This document shows positions 1 to 12,885 of a DNA stretch of 64,000 nucleotides, in pieces. The DNA is from Epiperipatus broadwayi. Its lineage: Eukaryota > Onychophora > Udeonychophora > Euonychophora > Peripatidae. Location of the stretch: the NCBI GenBank assembly GCA_028023455.1, contig JAQFVV010000111.1:1929909-1993908 (forward strand). The letters are read 5' to 3'. Positions within the stretch are counted from its first letter, which is position 1; each line of letters opens with the position of its first letter. The translations under genes and the position numbers were made by a program. The notes beneath the pieces were generated by a model. It was not told the origin of the DNA. It searched no databases and worked only from the letters and a program-made list of their open reading frames with translations.

Positions 1-1
1 T

Positions 2-121
2 TCCATTGTCATATTTCTTCAGAACAGATTGCATATCACTGAAGGTGGAGATTTGAGAATGCAACTCACTAATTTAAAACCGGACATAAATAAATTATTG
101 ACAGATCATCCTTCTCATTAA
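2..121 (+). pseudogene. hAT (ZBED5/SCAND3-like) transposase, C-terminal end
   Basis: The window opens inside a reading frame that stays open for 39 codons and stops at TAA 119-121. The translated tail includes GGDLRMQLTNLKPDINKLL and ends DHPSH. This resembles the extreme C-terminus of hAT-superfamily transposases of the ZBED5/SCAND3-like group, which typically end in a D-L-R-x-x-L-T-N/S-x-x-P-x-I motif followed by a short polar tail. The family cuts and pastes DNA with an RNase-H-like DDE/D domain, but the catalytic domain lies outside the window, so completeness cannot be judged. A hAT-like terminal repeat follows at 572-597, which supports the assignment. The short length keeps confidence moderate. 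Confidence 0.55.
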
Positions 122-571
122 ATTCAGTTTTCCAAAGTAATTTATTTGGTATTCTTATTTTTATAATTCTAATTAAAATCTTGTTGTTGTAATTTTGTTG
201 ATGTTTGATTCTGTCTGAATATATTGATTTTTTCACTTCATTTTGTTTAATAAAGTGATTTCAATATTTGTACTTATTTTGAATTTACATATTTATTTCA
301 TAAATGTCAAAAATTAAAAAGAAACTCTGCTCATATTTTTTGGTTTTAATTTTCATTAGTGCAGGTTTTGATATTAAATGTTGCATGAGATAATGCCATA
401 TTCCATAATCTTTTTATGTTTTTCAATCATTAATTACAGGTGATTAAAATGAAAAGTTTGATATCTAGTAAAATATTTAATATTGAGTACTACACAAATT
501 TATTAATGTGAGTAAGTAAGTAAATGACTAGAGAATCAACGGTTTTAAAAGTTTGTGGTAAAGGAGTCTGT

Positions 572-597
572 GGCCGAAAAAAGTTTGGAAACTCTTG
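572..597 (+). repeat. hAT-type terminal inverted repeat (3' end)
   Basis: The segment reads GGCCGAAAAAAGTTTGG followed by AAACTCTTG. It matches the usual inner-to-outer order of hAT (Charlie-like) termini, whose outer end reads CAGGGGTTCCCAAACTTTTT on the opposite strand. An 8-bp target duplication would then be GTCTAAGC at 598-605. Its partner lies outside the window. Sequence 122-571 is AT-rich 3' untranslated DNA of the same element. Confidence 0.5.
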
Positions 598-605
598 GTC
601 TAAGC

Positions 606-1518
606 TAACATTATCTGGTATCATATGAGACAGAATTAAGGGATTCATTTCACCAGATCACTATTCACTACTTTTTTCAGGTAATAAATAGCATAAATAA
701 ATAAAAAAAAGACTGAAATTTTAAAGTACTAAAAAAATTATTTTTTAAATAACAGAAAATTCTGTAAACAAGCCACTAATATTTTTGGAAAAATCTGTAC
801 TTTTTTATAGTATATGGAAATAGTTTTAAAAATTCCTTTTAATTTAATGTCTGAGTGAGTGCATTCACACAAGAGTTATATTCTCAACTGAAGTCGTTAA
901 TGTAAGGTGCCTCCTATAACAGATCTACCAGAACAAACGCTTTATTCATTTAGTGCTTTCTTCAGTCTACACATAATGAAAAACAATTTGCAGTGTTTGC
1001 TACATATTATTAAAAGACACAGTATTTATTACAATATATTTAAAACACATCCATATTTAATAATCACTAATATTAAAATGTTTTTATTTTTTTCCATTAT
1101 TTCGATACTCCACAAAGGCATCTCAATGTGAGCCGACACTATTTCCAGAATTATTAAATGCACAAAATGTACTGCAATCATTTTCTATGTTGGAAATTAT
1201 CTGCAATTTTTGTGAAGTGTTTAAATCCTCAAACAATTATTGAAAAACACATTGACCTTTATATATATATATCTGTTTGTATAAAATCTGTGGAAATAAA
1301 ATTTATGTAAAGTAATTCCATAAGAAAATAAAAAAAATTTTTTATTCCACGATTGGTCAGAAGTTGCCTTTTTTTTTCTTTCATTTATATGGTGGCTCAT
1401 CAAAGGAAATTTAAAAAAATAAAAAGTGGAAAATATAAAATGAAGAAGAACAAAAAGCAAAAGATTGCAGTCACTCATTTATAATTTTAGAAATATTTCA
1501 CAAAATAATTATTTTTGT
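606..1518. other. AT-rich DNA, no recognised feature
   Basis: Low-complexity AT-rich sequence. The short open frames at 907-1131 (+) and 1221-1478 (-) have no domain, and their composition is that of random AT-rich DNA. Confidence 0.6.
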
Positions 1519-1914
1519 CACATAGTAATTACATCAAATGATCACCATTTCTTATGCTTTCTTATAACTGTTATTAAAACAGCAAAACTCTCTATATGTA
1601 TTGCCACTCAGTGCAATTCAGAGTAATCAATGGATTCCAGAAGGCTTGTGCATAAAATCCCCATCCAGTGCCTATTCATCCAATATCCCCAGACTAGTTT
1701 CTGGCTTGTGGCCTTCGTTTAGGTGCAGTGCTCTCAGATCCAAGGCTCTCTGATAAAGGCCACAAGCCAGAAACTAGTCTGGGGATATTAGATGAATAGG
1801 CACTGGATGGGGATTTTATGCACAAGCCTTCTGGCATCCATTGATTAGTCTGGCTTGCACTGAATGGCAATACATGTAGAGAGTTTTGTCTGTTTTAATA
1901 ACACATAGTAATTA
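1519..1914. mobile_element. Palindromic family-A element with 13-bp target duplication
   Basis: Two arms in inverted order share GCAAAACTCTCTATATGTA, a GATGCCAGAAGGCTTGTGCA-like block and CCAATATCCCCAGACTAGTT. They fold on a centre near 1725. The direct repeat CACATAGTAATTA occurs at 1519-1531 and 1902-1914 and bounds the element (1532-1901), so it inserted as a unit. Each arm carries the hammerhead-like block (GAAACTAGTCTGGGGATATT). On the plus strand at about 1746-1790 the core is CTGATAA, one base off CTGANGA. On the minus strand it is further decayed (TAAACGA). No coding sequence is visible. Confidence 0.75.
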
Positions 1915-3399
1915 ATGAATAAAAGGAAAAAATCAGTCAATAAGACTCTGTAGATTTTGGCTAGTTTAACGCTGTAAGTTAAATGTAAAACTGAAATCAA
2001 AAATTGTTAAGACTAAAAAATCCTTATTTCAAAAAATGAAAAAATGATTTGTATATCTGTATCAAGCAACTAGAGCTGCCACATAAAAGCAAAAAGAAAT
2101 TTTACTTCTGATGTTGGTGTTTAAAATATAACTAGCAATGGAATACAATATATTCCTTTTAAATATTTAAATTTACATTAAGTTATTTTATAAAATATGG
2201 ATATATATTTAATGTTAAAAATGATTTTCAGCTAATCATTTTTTCTTCTAATATCTAAATGGAAGGTCAATAAAAAAAAAAAAAAGAATTCAAGTACAAA
2301 AGATAACATTTGTAATCTTTCTGCTTTTATTTATAGACTTTTTTTTTTTTTTTGCATTAACTCAATGATAAAATGTCTATTTATATATTTTAAAAAATAT
2401 AATTCTATTTAGAATTATATTCACAAAATTAAAAAAAAAGTTGATTTTGATATCTACCTGCCATTATGTTTATTTTATGTATGCAATCTAATGTTGTTTT
2501 TGTTAATTCATATATACTGTATGAAACTTTTTTTAATATAAAACATAATGGACAACTATAGAACCAATTCTAGCATATTATTATTATATACAAATACAAT
2601 AAACAAACATATCTGTACACATTATAATCATAGCCAAATCAAAGAAAGAAAGTTAATGACTTTTAACATTCTCCAGAGAAGAAAATGCATAGCCAGCATC
2701 AATACAGATGGAATTAAAAGAATATTAAATTTACTTTTCAACCATCTGCTATATTAGTAATAACAAATGAATTTAATGGCAAGTTCACAAATGAGCATAA
2801 ATAGGTGGAAGAAAAACTAATACTATTAAAAAGAAGTGAATTAGATTACATGATTGGCTATTTTGACAAAAAAAGAAGACAAAATTGGATGTTTAACTAC
2901 AACAAATATCAGATAATTTTCTCAAATATTTCCAAAAGTATTCCCCTTATTAAAGCCATTTACTTTAATCTTCTAATAAAAGATAGAGGAGACAAAAAGT
3001 TGATGTGCAACTGAGGTCTTTTAAATTTACAGAAACTGATTTAGTATTAGATCTATATCTTAGGGTTATTGTTGAATTTCAAGCTATTAGCTTAAAGAGT
3101 TTAAAAGTAGCTGATAAATACATAAATGCTCTTTATTAACAAAGACAAAAGGTTATAAATTAGTCTGCAAATGGAAATATTATAAACACTATACTGTCTA
3201 ATGTCCACTGATTACAGAAACTTATAATGGATGATTCTAATAGAATAAAGAGAATCACAATTGGAGATGCTTATTAGCAAATTTGAAGATTGAACGATAT
3301 TCTTAGAGAGAAAACTAAATATGAAAAAGAATGTAAGATAAAATTTTTATGTTTGAATTGTTAAATGTTCTATGGATAAATATGGAGTTAGCACTGAAG
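1915..3399. other. AT-rich DNA, no recognised gene
   Basis: Long A/T runs. Open frames at 2548-2757 and 2805-3014 (+) are contiguous and a little lysine-rich. They could be eroded upstream parts of the possible LINE relic at 3400-3640, but no motif can be named in them. Confidence 0.5.
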
Positions 3400-3640
3400 A
3401 AAAAAAAATTATTATATTTTCTGATAGCAATATTTGCAGATAATAATATGCTTAATAAAGTATGATGTCACACAGACAGAACTTTTACAAAGTTTTGGAT
3501 GAAAATAAATGCAAATAACAGATAATGGATATAATGATAATAAATTTAGAATACCAAATATCATTCTTAATAGACTTTCAATAAGAATAGGAGTTGTAGC
3601 ACTAAGAAAATGTTTGGATTATACTTTAATACACATCACA
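3400..3640 (+). pseudogene. Possible eroded RTE-like reverse transcriptase fragment
   Basis: One frame reads IFADNNM, comparable with the FADD box of reverse transcriptase. About 80 bases downstream another frame reads MKINANN, comparable with the GMKINxxKTK motif that follows the FADD box in RTE-like LINEs. Order and spacing fit, but the frames differ and stops intervene. If real, it is an old inactive copy. Short matches in AT-rich DNA could be chance. Confidence 0.28.
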
Positions 3641-3781
3641 CGCGAACAATTTAGATATAAAGAAGAAAAATTATAGGATATGAATTGCTATGATAATAGG
3701 TATTCACATAAAATTTTATAATCTTGAAAATTATTCATCAGCATAAGAATGCAAATCCAACAAATTAAAATTATTATTAAC

Positions 3782-3990
3782 TTTACATGATCACCATCTC
3801 TTATGCTAAAACATAACTGTTTTTAAACACGCAAAATTCTCCATACAGTAGTGCCATACACTAGTCTGGAGATATTGGATGAGTAGGCACTAGATGGAGA
3901 TTTTATGCACAAGCCTTCTGGCATCCATTGATTACTCTGATTGGCACAGGGTGGCACTACTGTATGGAGAGTTTTGCCTGTTTAATCATT
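3782..3990. mobile_element. Family-A element, internally deleted
   Basis: It begins with the family start CATGATCACCATCTCTTATG and a left arm GCAAAATTCTCCATACAGTA. It then jumps directly to ACTAGTCTGGAGATATTGG and the right arm, ending ACTGTATGGAGAGTTTTGCC. The left half of the palindrome and the hammerhead core (CTGANGA...GAAA) are missing, so the copy is a deletion derivative. It is comparable with 35760-36000 and 41672-42097. Confidence 0.7.
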
Positions 3991-6900
3991 AATTTTGTAT
4001 TCACAACAGAATGTTCGACTTGCTTGGTTGTACAATATAACCTCAAACTCAAATAGAGTCAATATTTATAAGAAACAAATTAGATGATTTAGAAGATAAT
4101 CTTTTCTAAACTAGTACTATAATACATATATGTTTAAGCAAATAAATAAATAATGTAATATATTTATATTTTACATGTCAGATAAATGAATAAAAGCATT
4201 GTGAAAAGTACAGAAATGATTTTTTTTTTGAGATTCATTTAGTGTATCTTCCAAAATGATAAACACAAAAATAATTAAAATATAGTTTAATAGATAAATA
4301 ATAAATTATAGGAATATTTGATAGTTTTAAAATTAGATAATGGATGCTGATATTTAAAAAAAAATCCATCTGATAATAAATTATTACTTTAACAGTGTTT
4401 ATAAGTTAATATAAAGCTTATCATTATTTAAAATATGTTTTTTAAATTAAAAAATGAATGTTGAGATAGTAAAAATATTTAATAAAATAAATTAATACAA
4501 TTTTCACTGATTTTTTTTATTAAAATATATTACTTCTAGAAGAGCAATTTATTGGAAATAAAAATGAAAAGTAGATAATTATTAAAGATATAGTAAAAGT
4601 TGGAATACAAACAAAATCGAATTTCTGTCCAAAGTAAACATATATTTGCTATTTCATCAAAAAGCTATTATTGCTACACATTTATATAATAGTTCTATAG
4701 CAGCAGAATGACGGACTTAGGACTAAAAGTTCCAGGATCGATTATCAGTTGAGTAATATAAATCAAAGCTAAATGTTCAATCTGCCATTAGGATGCTCAA
4801 ATATCACGTGACCTTTCATTCAATTTATTATATAGTTGTTTTTTTATACTATTTATTTATATGATTTTTGATTTATATAATAAAATTTTGATTGAATAAG
4901 CATCAAAAATATCAAATCAGCTTATGTTAAACAAGGAAATAATGACAGATTACCATAAAGAGTCACATATAGATTAATAATTTGGTTTTAATAGTTCATT
5001 GTTCTAACTTTGAATTTGCCTTCACTAAAAGTACTTAATATACATTAAAACAAAAAAGGATATCAAGCTTACAGTAAAATGAATTCTATGACTAATTATC
5101 ACTTAAAAAAAAAAAAACTATATCAAATTTTCTAATATCAATTATTTTTATATTGAGATTCAGTTGAAATATTATTATGTATGGCAGATATAAAAAAATA
5201 ATATAGAAACTGCTGCAAAAATAAATTTCTCAATGAAAAATAAAATCAGAACCTATTAGACGATGAAATATGTGGTAAATACTACAATATATAATGAAAA
5301 AAATCATCGTTATTCGCAGACATTTATTATATACTTGAAAAAAGTGCTCAATAAATAATATTTAAAAGCCAGGTTCTAGTAAAAAAAAAAAAAAAAGTAA
5401 GACAAAAGATAGACGAAAAGATAAAGAAAAAAAATTAAATTTGAATTTTATAAAGATAATAAATCAATCAGTGAAATATAAATATACCAACATTTGTCAT
5501 ATAGTGTGATTCTTGGTCTGATATTTGACATTTTGCAATATTATTTTTTTTAAATGAGAATGCAACATGTCTACAAAACTAAGTGCAATTTTAAAACTGT
5601 TAATAATTTTGAACGTATCATATCGTTAAATGGATACTATTTTATTACACATATGATTTGAATTAAAAATACTTTAAATTTAAATTCAAATCTTAGAATT
5701 TTATCAAAGTATCAACATTTGTAGATTTTAAAAAGTTTACTTGGAGTTATGGATAAATGGATTAAAGTTCCACACTAGCTGCAAGAAGATTCAGAATGCA
5801 CTTCAGTACTACATAAGAACTAAACAAAGAATTCATCGAGAAGCTACTTAAAGTTTTCAATGAATGAGAAAATCAGCTCAACAGAATTTTATGAATCAAA
5901 AATGCTATATAAAAATTAAAAGATAACAGTCTAATCAATAAAATTTGAGGACTTGGCTTTTAAATATTCAAAAATTCAAGACTTAGAAGTTCCAAGGTAT
6001 AATTTAAACTGCATAGACTTCAAAAACACTTGCTAAATTTATTTTTAAATATACAGTATTGTAGAAGCTCATATATAAACTAACAACTGTCCTTAGAATT
6101 CTAAAAAAAAAAAAAAGTTTGGTAAAACTTTGAAGTTTACTCGTGATCGATCATTGGCGGGGAGAAAAATATATGTACAGTATAGTATTTTAATATTTGA
6201 GAAAATATGATATATATATAGCCCTGAGCCCAATATCATAACGATAATACAAGTGTCTATTCCAAAAATAATTTTCAAGTGATGCGACTTACTACTACTT
6301 ATAGAAGATGCATATAATAACACTGCAAACAAGAAAAAGAATTGTCCAAAAAGCTACGATAAAAATTAAAAAAATGTTTCACTTACGCTAAATTACTTTG
6401 GCATATATAAGAACTGTAAGAAATGTATTACATTCATTATATTTGTTTTATAAAAATCCACCGGCTTTTCTAATTAATACAGTACTTTAGCATTTGCAGG
6501 TATTTTTAAAGCATGCTCATCACATTAGTTATTAAGGATCACCATGTACTTTATTTACATGATTTTTGAATAACGTCCTATTGTTTCATTAAATTCTACA
6601 GCAGAACTAGAACAAGTGATTACGACTGGAAAATTTATTCATCTTTGTTTTTAAAAACTAATATAATACAATAATTTCCGATTTAAACCTTGAAACTATT
6701 TTTTTTATTTATACTCATTTTTTCTTCACGCTAATAAATTAATTTATTCATTATCGATTTAAGTTTGAATTATAAACTGTAATTCCTATTATGTACTTCA
6801 GCATAAAATAAATTAATTATATTAAAAATTATATTTTTAAGGAATATCAGTCAAGTAACTATTACCTTTAGAGTCAAACACAGCCATTGAACATAATTAG

Positions 6901-8300
6901 TGAAAAGAATGATATCACATGGCCAACAACCCAATGAATATCTAAAAAAAAAAATTAACAATATTTTCAGTTATATAGCAAAAGATGGCGCTGCAAAAAA
7001 AATATAAATAAACATAATCTCGTTATTCAATACGGTAAAAAAGTATGATTTGATAAGAAATTAACATAAATATAAGAAAATGTGTAATGTAAAATACTTT
7101 ATATTACAATTTTAATAGTTTTATATTTCAATAATGTATTACCAATTTATTATGCGTCTTTGTTTTTAAAATTATTTGTTTGTGCAACCACATTTCCGCC
7201 TTTTAATTTCAGGTATTAATTCTGATTTCCAATTTATTTATTTTTTGAATGTAATGCCTTGGATTCATAAAAGAATGAATAAAATAAATTCGACAGACTG
7301 GGAATCTGTCGCCCTTGGTATATGTTTGTATTCTAGGTCAATCCAGTTTTGGAATCCATTGCCCTCCATAAATGCGAAAAACTTAAAAAGGTGATCTAAA
7401 AATAGCAGGTTTTCTTAAAATCAGAGTAAGTCACCGTGACTAGTAGATTGTTCATTAATTGGTTAATAATAAATATGACAAAATATAGATCCTGAATGTG
7501 CGAACTTGGCTTAATGTAGATTCTTCAAGCTTAAACGTAGTTCTGCGCTAAAGAGATATCATGATTTAAAATTAATGTAAGCTGTTCTTAGTGACGCTTA
7601 TGTTTCAAAAGAATGTGATTTAATTGTAGAGATAGGTAGCTATACGGTTGAGTTTTTTTTTTTTTTAAAGTTTATCTGAAAATAACTGTGAAGTCATACT
7701 TGATATCTTATTCTTGAAATTTCAAAATGTATTAGTGAAATGGTAAAAATAATGTTTTGTACAGAAATATGTATACGTACTTATTTCATCAGTTTGTTTC
7801 TATATTAAATTCCCACGTTTAGAGAAATAATCTTCAATTCATATATTAGTAAGAAATTAATATTAAAATAGTATTTATATGAGCAGAATGTTTTGCAGAT
7901 TATAAATGAATAGATATATTGATAGAGATACTAAAAATAAATATTGTAGTTCAAATATGATAAAAAAATTAATGCTCATTCTTTAGACATATTTATCATG
8001 TGTGCTTCAGTAATACATATTACGCACAACTTTTCAATTTGGATTTTCAAACACTAATGTTATTGAGTCATAGGATTTTAAAAAAACTATTTTAGATATA
8101 AGTAAGTGGTTTTGTATTCACTAAAAAAAAAATCCTGATTAATCTCTGATAATGTATTATTAGTAGCATACTTGACTGATTAATAAATAAATGAAGGCAA
8201 AGCTTCATTGCTAATATAGTAAAGTGAAAGTAAAAATTAACAAGTCATAAAATGATTGATATATTAAAAATACAGGATCATACAGTCTCAAACTACTAAA
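3991..8300. other. AT-rich DNA, no recognised feature
   Basis: A long AT-rich stretch with homopolymers such as those near 5102, 5383 and 6100. The small open frames at 6093-6332 (-) and 7176-7394 (+) have no recognisable domain and no convincing splice context. I see no repeat boundary, RNA gene or transposase signature. Confidence 0.5.
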
Positions 8301-8301
8301 C

Positions 8302-8412
8302 ATCACATGGTCACTATCTCATACTAGCACATAATTGTTATTAAACAATTCAAAACAAAGCAAAACTCTCCATACAGCAATGCCATCTTGTGCATACAGT
8401 CTTGTCATGTCA
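8302..8412 (+). mobile_element. Family-A element, single arm
   Basis: It carries the family start CATCACATGGTCACTATCTC and the arm GCAAAACTCTCCATACAGCA, then diverges into CATCTTGTGCATACAGTCTT. Only one arm is present, and the palindrome centre and second arm are absent. Confidence 0.6.
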
Positions 8413-10380
8413 CTTTAGATTTTTTTTGTACTGGCATGTTGATAGTAACATGGATCTGAAAACCTATACTATTATAGTAATGAAACTTGATCATTGTTTA
8501 AATAATGACAAAATAATTGATTTCTTTTAATGATATCGGATTTGGACACAATTTGATGATCTTCAAATTAGAAAAGTTTCTGTTCCTAAAGGAGACTGTG
8601 AAGTTTTGACATACAATGATGATATATTAGTTTCAAACTATTAGAATTATTTTGAAGAATATATATTCTATGAAGATGTGCTATCTAATTTTAATAATGC
8701 CGATGCAATTCTGTTTTATGGAAATAAAGAGTGATGATATATATATATTTAATTATTATAATTCAAGTGCTACCTGAAATAAATACCAAATCACTTTGGT
8801 CAAACATTAAGACATTTTCAGCTATACCCTCTGTGAATAAATTAGAGTCCACATCTCTAAACAGCTAATTCTGTTTTGAGATGCTGACTATCTGATTTTT
8901 TAAAAATTATATTTAATTATTAGATGTCATATATTTAATTATTAGTATCAATCATTTTACATTTGTGATACACTCCTCCAGACTTGTTACCAATCTTAAA
9001 CTATCATCCAATGTAAAATCTTTTTTATCAATCCTTCTTACTATGTATATATATCATTAGAAATTCCAATTCATCAAATGAATTAGAGATTTGAAGCACC
9101 TATACATCCATATAAAAAAAATAATAGACTTGCTGTTTTATATATCTTCATTACAATCAGTTTGATTTTGCTGATTGATTACTTTTAGCAATTGGTTGTA
9201 TCCATATACAATATTTAACCCATCAATTCTTTAATATTTATACTTTCTAACAGCTGGTAATATCTACATTTCAATATCTAATGGAACAGAAAGTGTAATA
9301 ATTTGCAACCAGTCATATCTTTCAAATTTAAGATGCACTTCTATAAACTTATTACAAATCTTGAATTATTTACATGAAATAAAATTTTCTTGATTCAATA
9401 TTTTATTATATATGCATTTTACCAGAAACTTTGTTTCATTGGGTAAGTTAAAGACTTGAATATCTATGCAGTTACATTAGTTAGGGTCTGTTAATTTCCA
9501 AACTGTTAGATAAATATTAGAAAAAAACAAATTAAACTAGTGTTTATTATAATTAAAACACATAGTTATAATTAAGATAATATTTTGTTTAGTGATAGGA
9601 TCCAAGAAACAAGTAATTACTACTCTAAAGACCAATTATGGGCTAGAACAGAAAATAACATACTAATAAGTCAAGTGCATATTAATGCATAACCTGGTAT
9701 TCCTTTTGTGCGACAATGGAAAAATATAAAAATCCCAGGAGGAAGTCTTATTGATGTATCTTATATTGCTATATATGATTGATAGTCATTTATAAATGTA
9801 TAGACTTCTAATTGTTAATAGAAAAATAATTTGAAAGAGGTGTGTTTTTTTTTGTAAATTTATATATTATAAATTTGATAACTGTTAAATATGAATAATC
9901 ATGCTTTTACTTGACTTTTAATTAAGACTTATAATTTGATATTCAAAGAAGCATATCTATCCAAAACGTAATATTATACATCAAATATGTGTAACAACAA
10001 GTGTTAATTTAACAATATATTTTCATTTGTATTTATACAATATTAACAGCTATCTTTAAATGCACATGTGAAATTAATAAGGAAATTCGTAAAAAAGAAA
10101 TGATTGCCAGTTTATGTTTGATAAACTAGCAATGATGATCAAGTGTTTTAGTTGGGTTTTCCATCCTCTTTTTTGTTAAACTGCAAATAAATATTGTATA
10201 TCTTTAATACGAGACATCAATAGAGTGGCAGATTCAAAAACTCAAATATTCCTGAATTAATTCTTAATTGAGAAAAAAAAAAGTCTGTTATTTTCTGCTC
10301 CAAGGTTGTAATTTTTTGTCTTCAACAGTTTAGCTAATTTGAGATTGGCTTAAAGATTTCTTAGCAACTTGACTATAATC
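8413..10380. other. AT-rich DNA, no recognised feature
   Basis: No open frame of note. Slightly less AT-biased patches near 8540-8740 and 9590-9760 could be very old coding relics, but no motif can be defended. Confidence 0.45.
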
Positions 10381-11190
10381 GATCCAGACTAAATGATGAG
10401 TGTGGTTCTGCACTAAGTACATATATTGAAGATCATTTGCCTTTTTCACATGTATGTGGTAATGCATCTTGGTTATGTAAAATGGAATGGATTATTGAAG
10501 GAAGCTTGAAAGTCTGGGTTCAAATCCCCTTTAATTATATTTAGCTTATGTATATATAGTATACTTGTATTTAAGTATTACAGATTCAGACTGTATTCTG
10601 CCCCTCTTTTATGTATTTAAATGGTCTTCAGGTCCTACATATGTGAGGTCAAAATGATTCGTGATCAACATGGATATGATAACAAAATTGACAAAACAAG
10701 GACTTTGAACATGCCATCATCAGACTTTCAATGATGTGGATGGATGAGGAGTTGGAGAGTGGAGAAGATTGAAGCCTGTTCATTAAAGTTTGAAAATTTG
10801 CTAATTTAATATTTGAATGGATGAGGTCCTATACATAAGGGGTAAGAATGATAAGGTCAACATGGGCATGACAATGATATTGACATCAATGAGAGATTTG
10901 GGCACACTATCGGATTTTCAATAGTATGGACAGCTGAAGAGTTATAGGATGAAGTATATTGAAGCCTGTCCATTAAAGTTTGAAGATTTGTTAATATAAA
11001 CCAAGCACTGATTATATATATATATGATTGATGATGATCTGGACCAATTGATGAATGCTGGTTCAGCACAAAATATGTATATTGGAGTTCTTTTTCACAT
11101 GTGTGGTCATGTGTATCAGTTACATGAGATAGAACGGATAGCTAAAGGCAGCTTGAAAGTCTGTGTTCAAATAATAAAAACATGAAAACT
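10381..11190 (+). repeat. Composite SINE-like repeat with tRNA-like B box
   Basis: The order is a tRNA-like head (10381-10530), a short tail, two body copies (about 10620-10800 and 10830-11005), and a second head (about 11010-11190). Heads share GATGATCTGGACCAATTGAT-type starts and end in AAAGTCTGGGTTCAAATCCC (10510-10528), where GGTTCAAATCC fits the RNA polymerase III B box. Bodies share TTGAAGCCTGTCCATTAAAG and a CATCATCAGATTTTCAATGG-like block. The second head stops right after GTGTTCAAAT and runs into AATAAAAACATG. Related copies lie at 12764-13390 and 51985-52150. Confidence 0.6.
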
Positions 11191-12763
11191 CCTAATTTAG
11201 AATAAATAATAATTACTAGGATAACATTTGAATATTGTGAGTGGATAAGGGATTTTAAGGCCACTCAGGATAGCCTACTAATAACTTGTACCAATCTTTT
11301 TTATGAATTTAAGATGAATAATTTCAGTATTTAAAATTATAATGATTCATCAAATGTAATTTTATGAATAGCACATAATAACTTTGTCACAAAAGCAGTC
11401 TTCTAATAAATGCAATTGATTAAATTGATATTTAAAATTAAGAAAATGAATGAATAATTTATTTCTTAGATACTTTCTTAACAACTGCAGACTATTTTAA
11501 CAAAGTGATTATTATATTCAATTTTTATGTGTATATACCCTTAATAATCAGCATAAAATATAACTAATAGTTTATAATGTCAAGATTTCTGGATAGACAC
11601 GATATGTGATAGAGATGATATTGAAACAAGATGACATATTTAACAATAAAACATTTAGTTTACCAATAAGGACAATTAAATAATAACTTTGGAAATCTGC
11701 AATCTTTCAAGCAAGCTGTTCACACACTGTGCTGTACAATTCACTGCATAGGAGAAACACTTTTAAAGAGTTTACAGAGTATAATAATAAATAATTTTAT
11801 AAATTAAATGATAATTGATTATTGTTAATTTTGACTGATAAAAACTTTTCTTAACATAAGCATTATTACAAGAAGGTCTCCATTTATGCAACAGTTATAC
11901 TATTATGTTGTCTTAACTATGAATATATTTAAATAATAAGCATGTCTTACCAATTCAGTGATGAAATTAATGCTAGAAATAATGTACATTACTTATTGAG
12001 GCCTATAAAAACAGTTTTAATTTCTAAATAAATATTGGTTTTATGCCCTGCAATACTGGCAAAGAACAGCAAAAACAGACCTACACATCAAAACCATCTC
12101 TAACCTATACTCAGAATATTCAAGAGTGCAACAGAAGAAAAGATTACATTTCTCAAAACAAATAATATCAATTGCCAAAAAGAATTAAGTCAATGGTACA
12201 CCACACATGGCTCCATACAAGATATACCTAATATAATACATGTGAGAGGAAAAAATGAATAAGGGAATGATCCTAAATGATGGCATGAACTCAAAACAAG
12301 CACCTATATTTTGAAGGCAAAAATTATGCTAAGACTTTTTGTCTCTGAACATAAGGAAAGTGAGAATGAACCATCAAAAATATTAGGAATAATAAGACCT
12401 GTCTTTATGCTAAATATGAAACGAAAGATATTACTCACAGAATATACTATAATAAGAGAGAGACACGGCCACAATCTATAAAATTTGTGCTAGCAAACCA
12501 AATACAAAAGAGAGAGACAGTTGATTTCTTGGATAATATAATGGCAAAATAAGCATGAACAATAAAATGAGATTCTAATGTTAAATCTCCTAAACAAATA
12601 TAATAATTAACTGATTTATAAAACCGACAAATCATTTTCCAAATCTGACCTAATAAGAATATATATATTCACTGGTTCTGCATAAATTCATACCTTCAAA
12701 TAAATGAATGAATTACTCATGATAGGATAAATAACATTTTAAAATTATATAGTATAAAATATA
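11191..12763. other. AT-rich DNA; less biased patch without assigned function
   Basis: Mostly AT-rich. The patch 12040-12560 is richer in G and C and partly open on the plus strand in broken frames. It could be an old coding relic, but no conserved motif is readable. Confidence 0.4.
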
Positions 12764-12885
12764 GGGGATTTGGACTCAGACTGTCAAGCACCTTTCAACT
12801 ATCCACTCTGTTTCATATCACTGATACACGTGATCACACACATGTAGAAAAAATCAATAATCACCAATATACATATTTACAATTA
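12764..12885 (-). repeat. SINE-like tRNA-related head, inverted copy
   Basis: On the minus strand this reads into CAGTCTGAGTCCAAATCCCC, the same B-box region as the heads at 10516-10529 and 13327-13340. It is preceded by GTGTATCAGTGATATGAAAC. It lies immediately upstream of a direct-orientation copy. Confidence 0.6.

Noticed and set aside
9590-9700. GSKKQVITTLKTN text resembling a Copia RNase H segment
   Set aside because: It is a single short match in a broken frame without neighbouring motifs, and chance is as likely.
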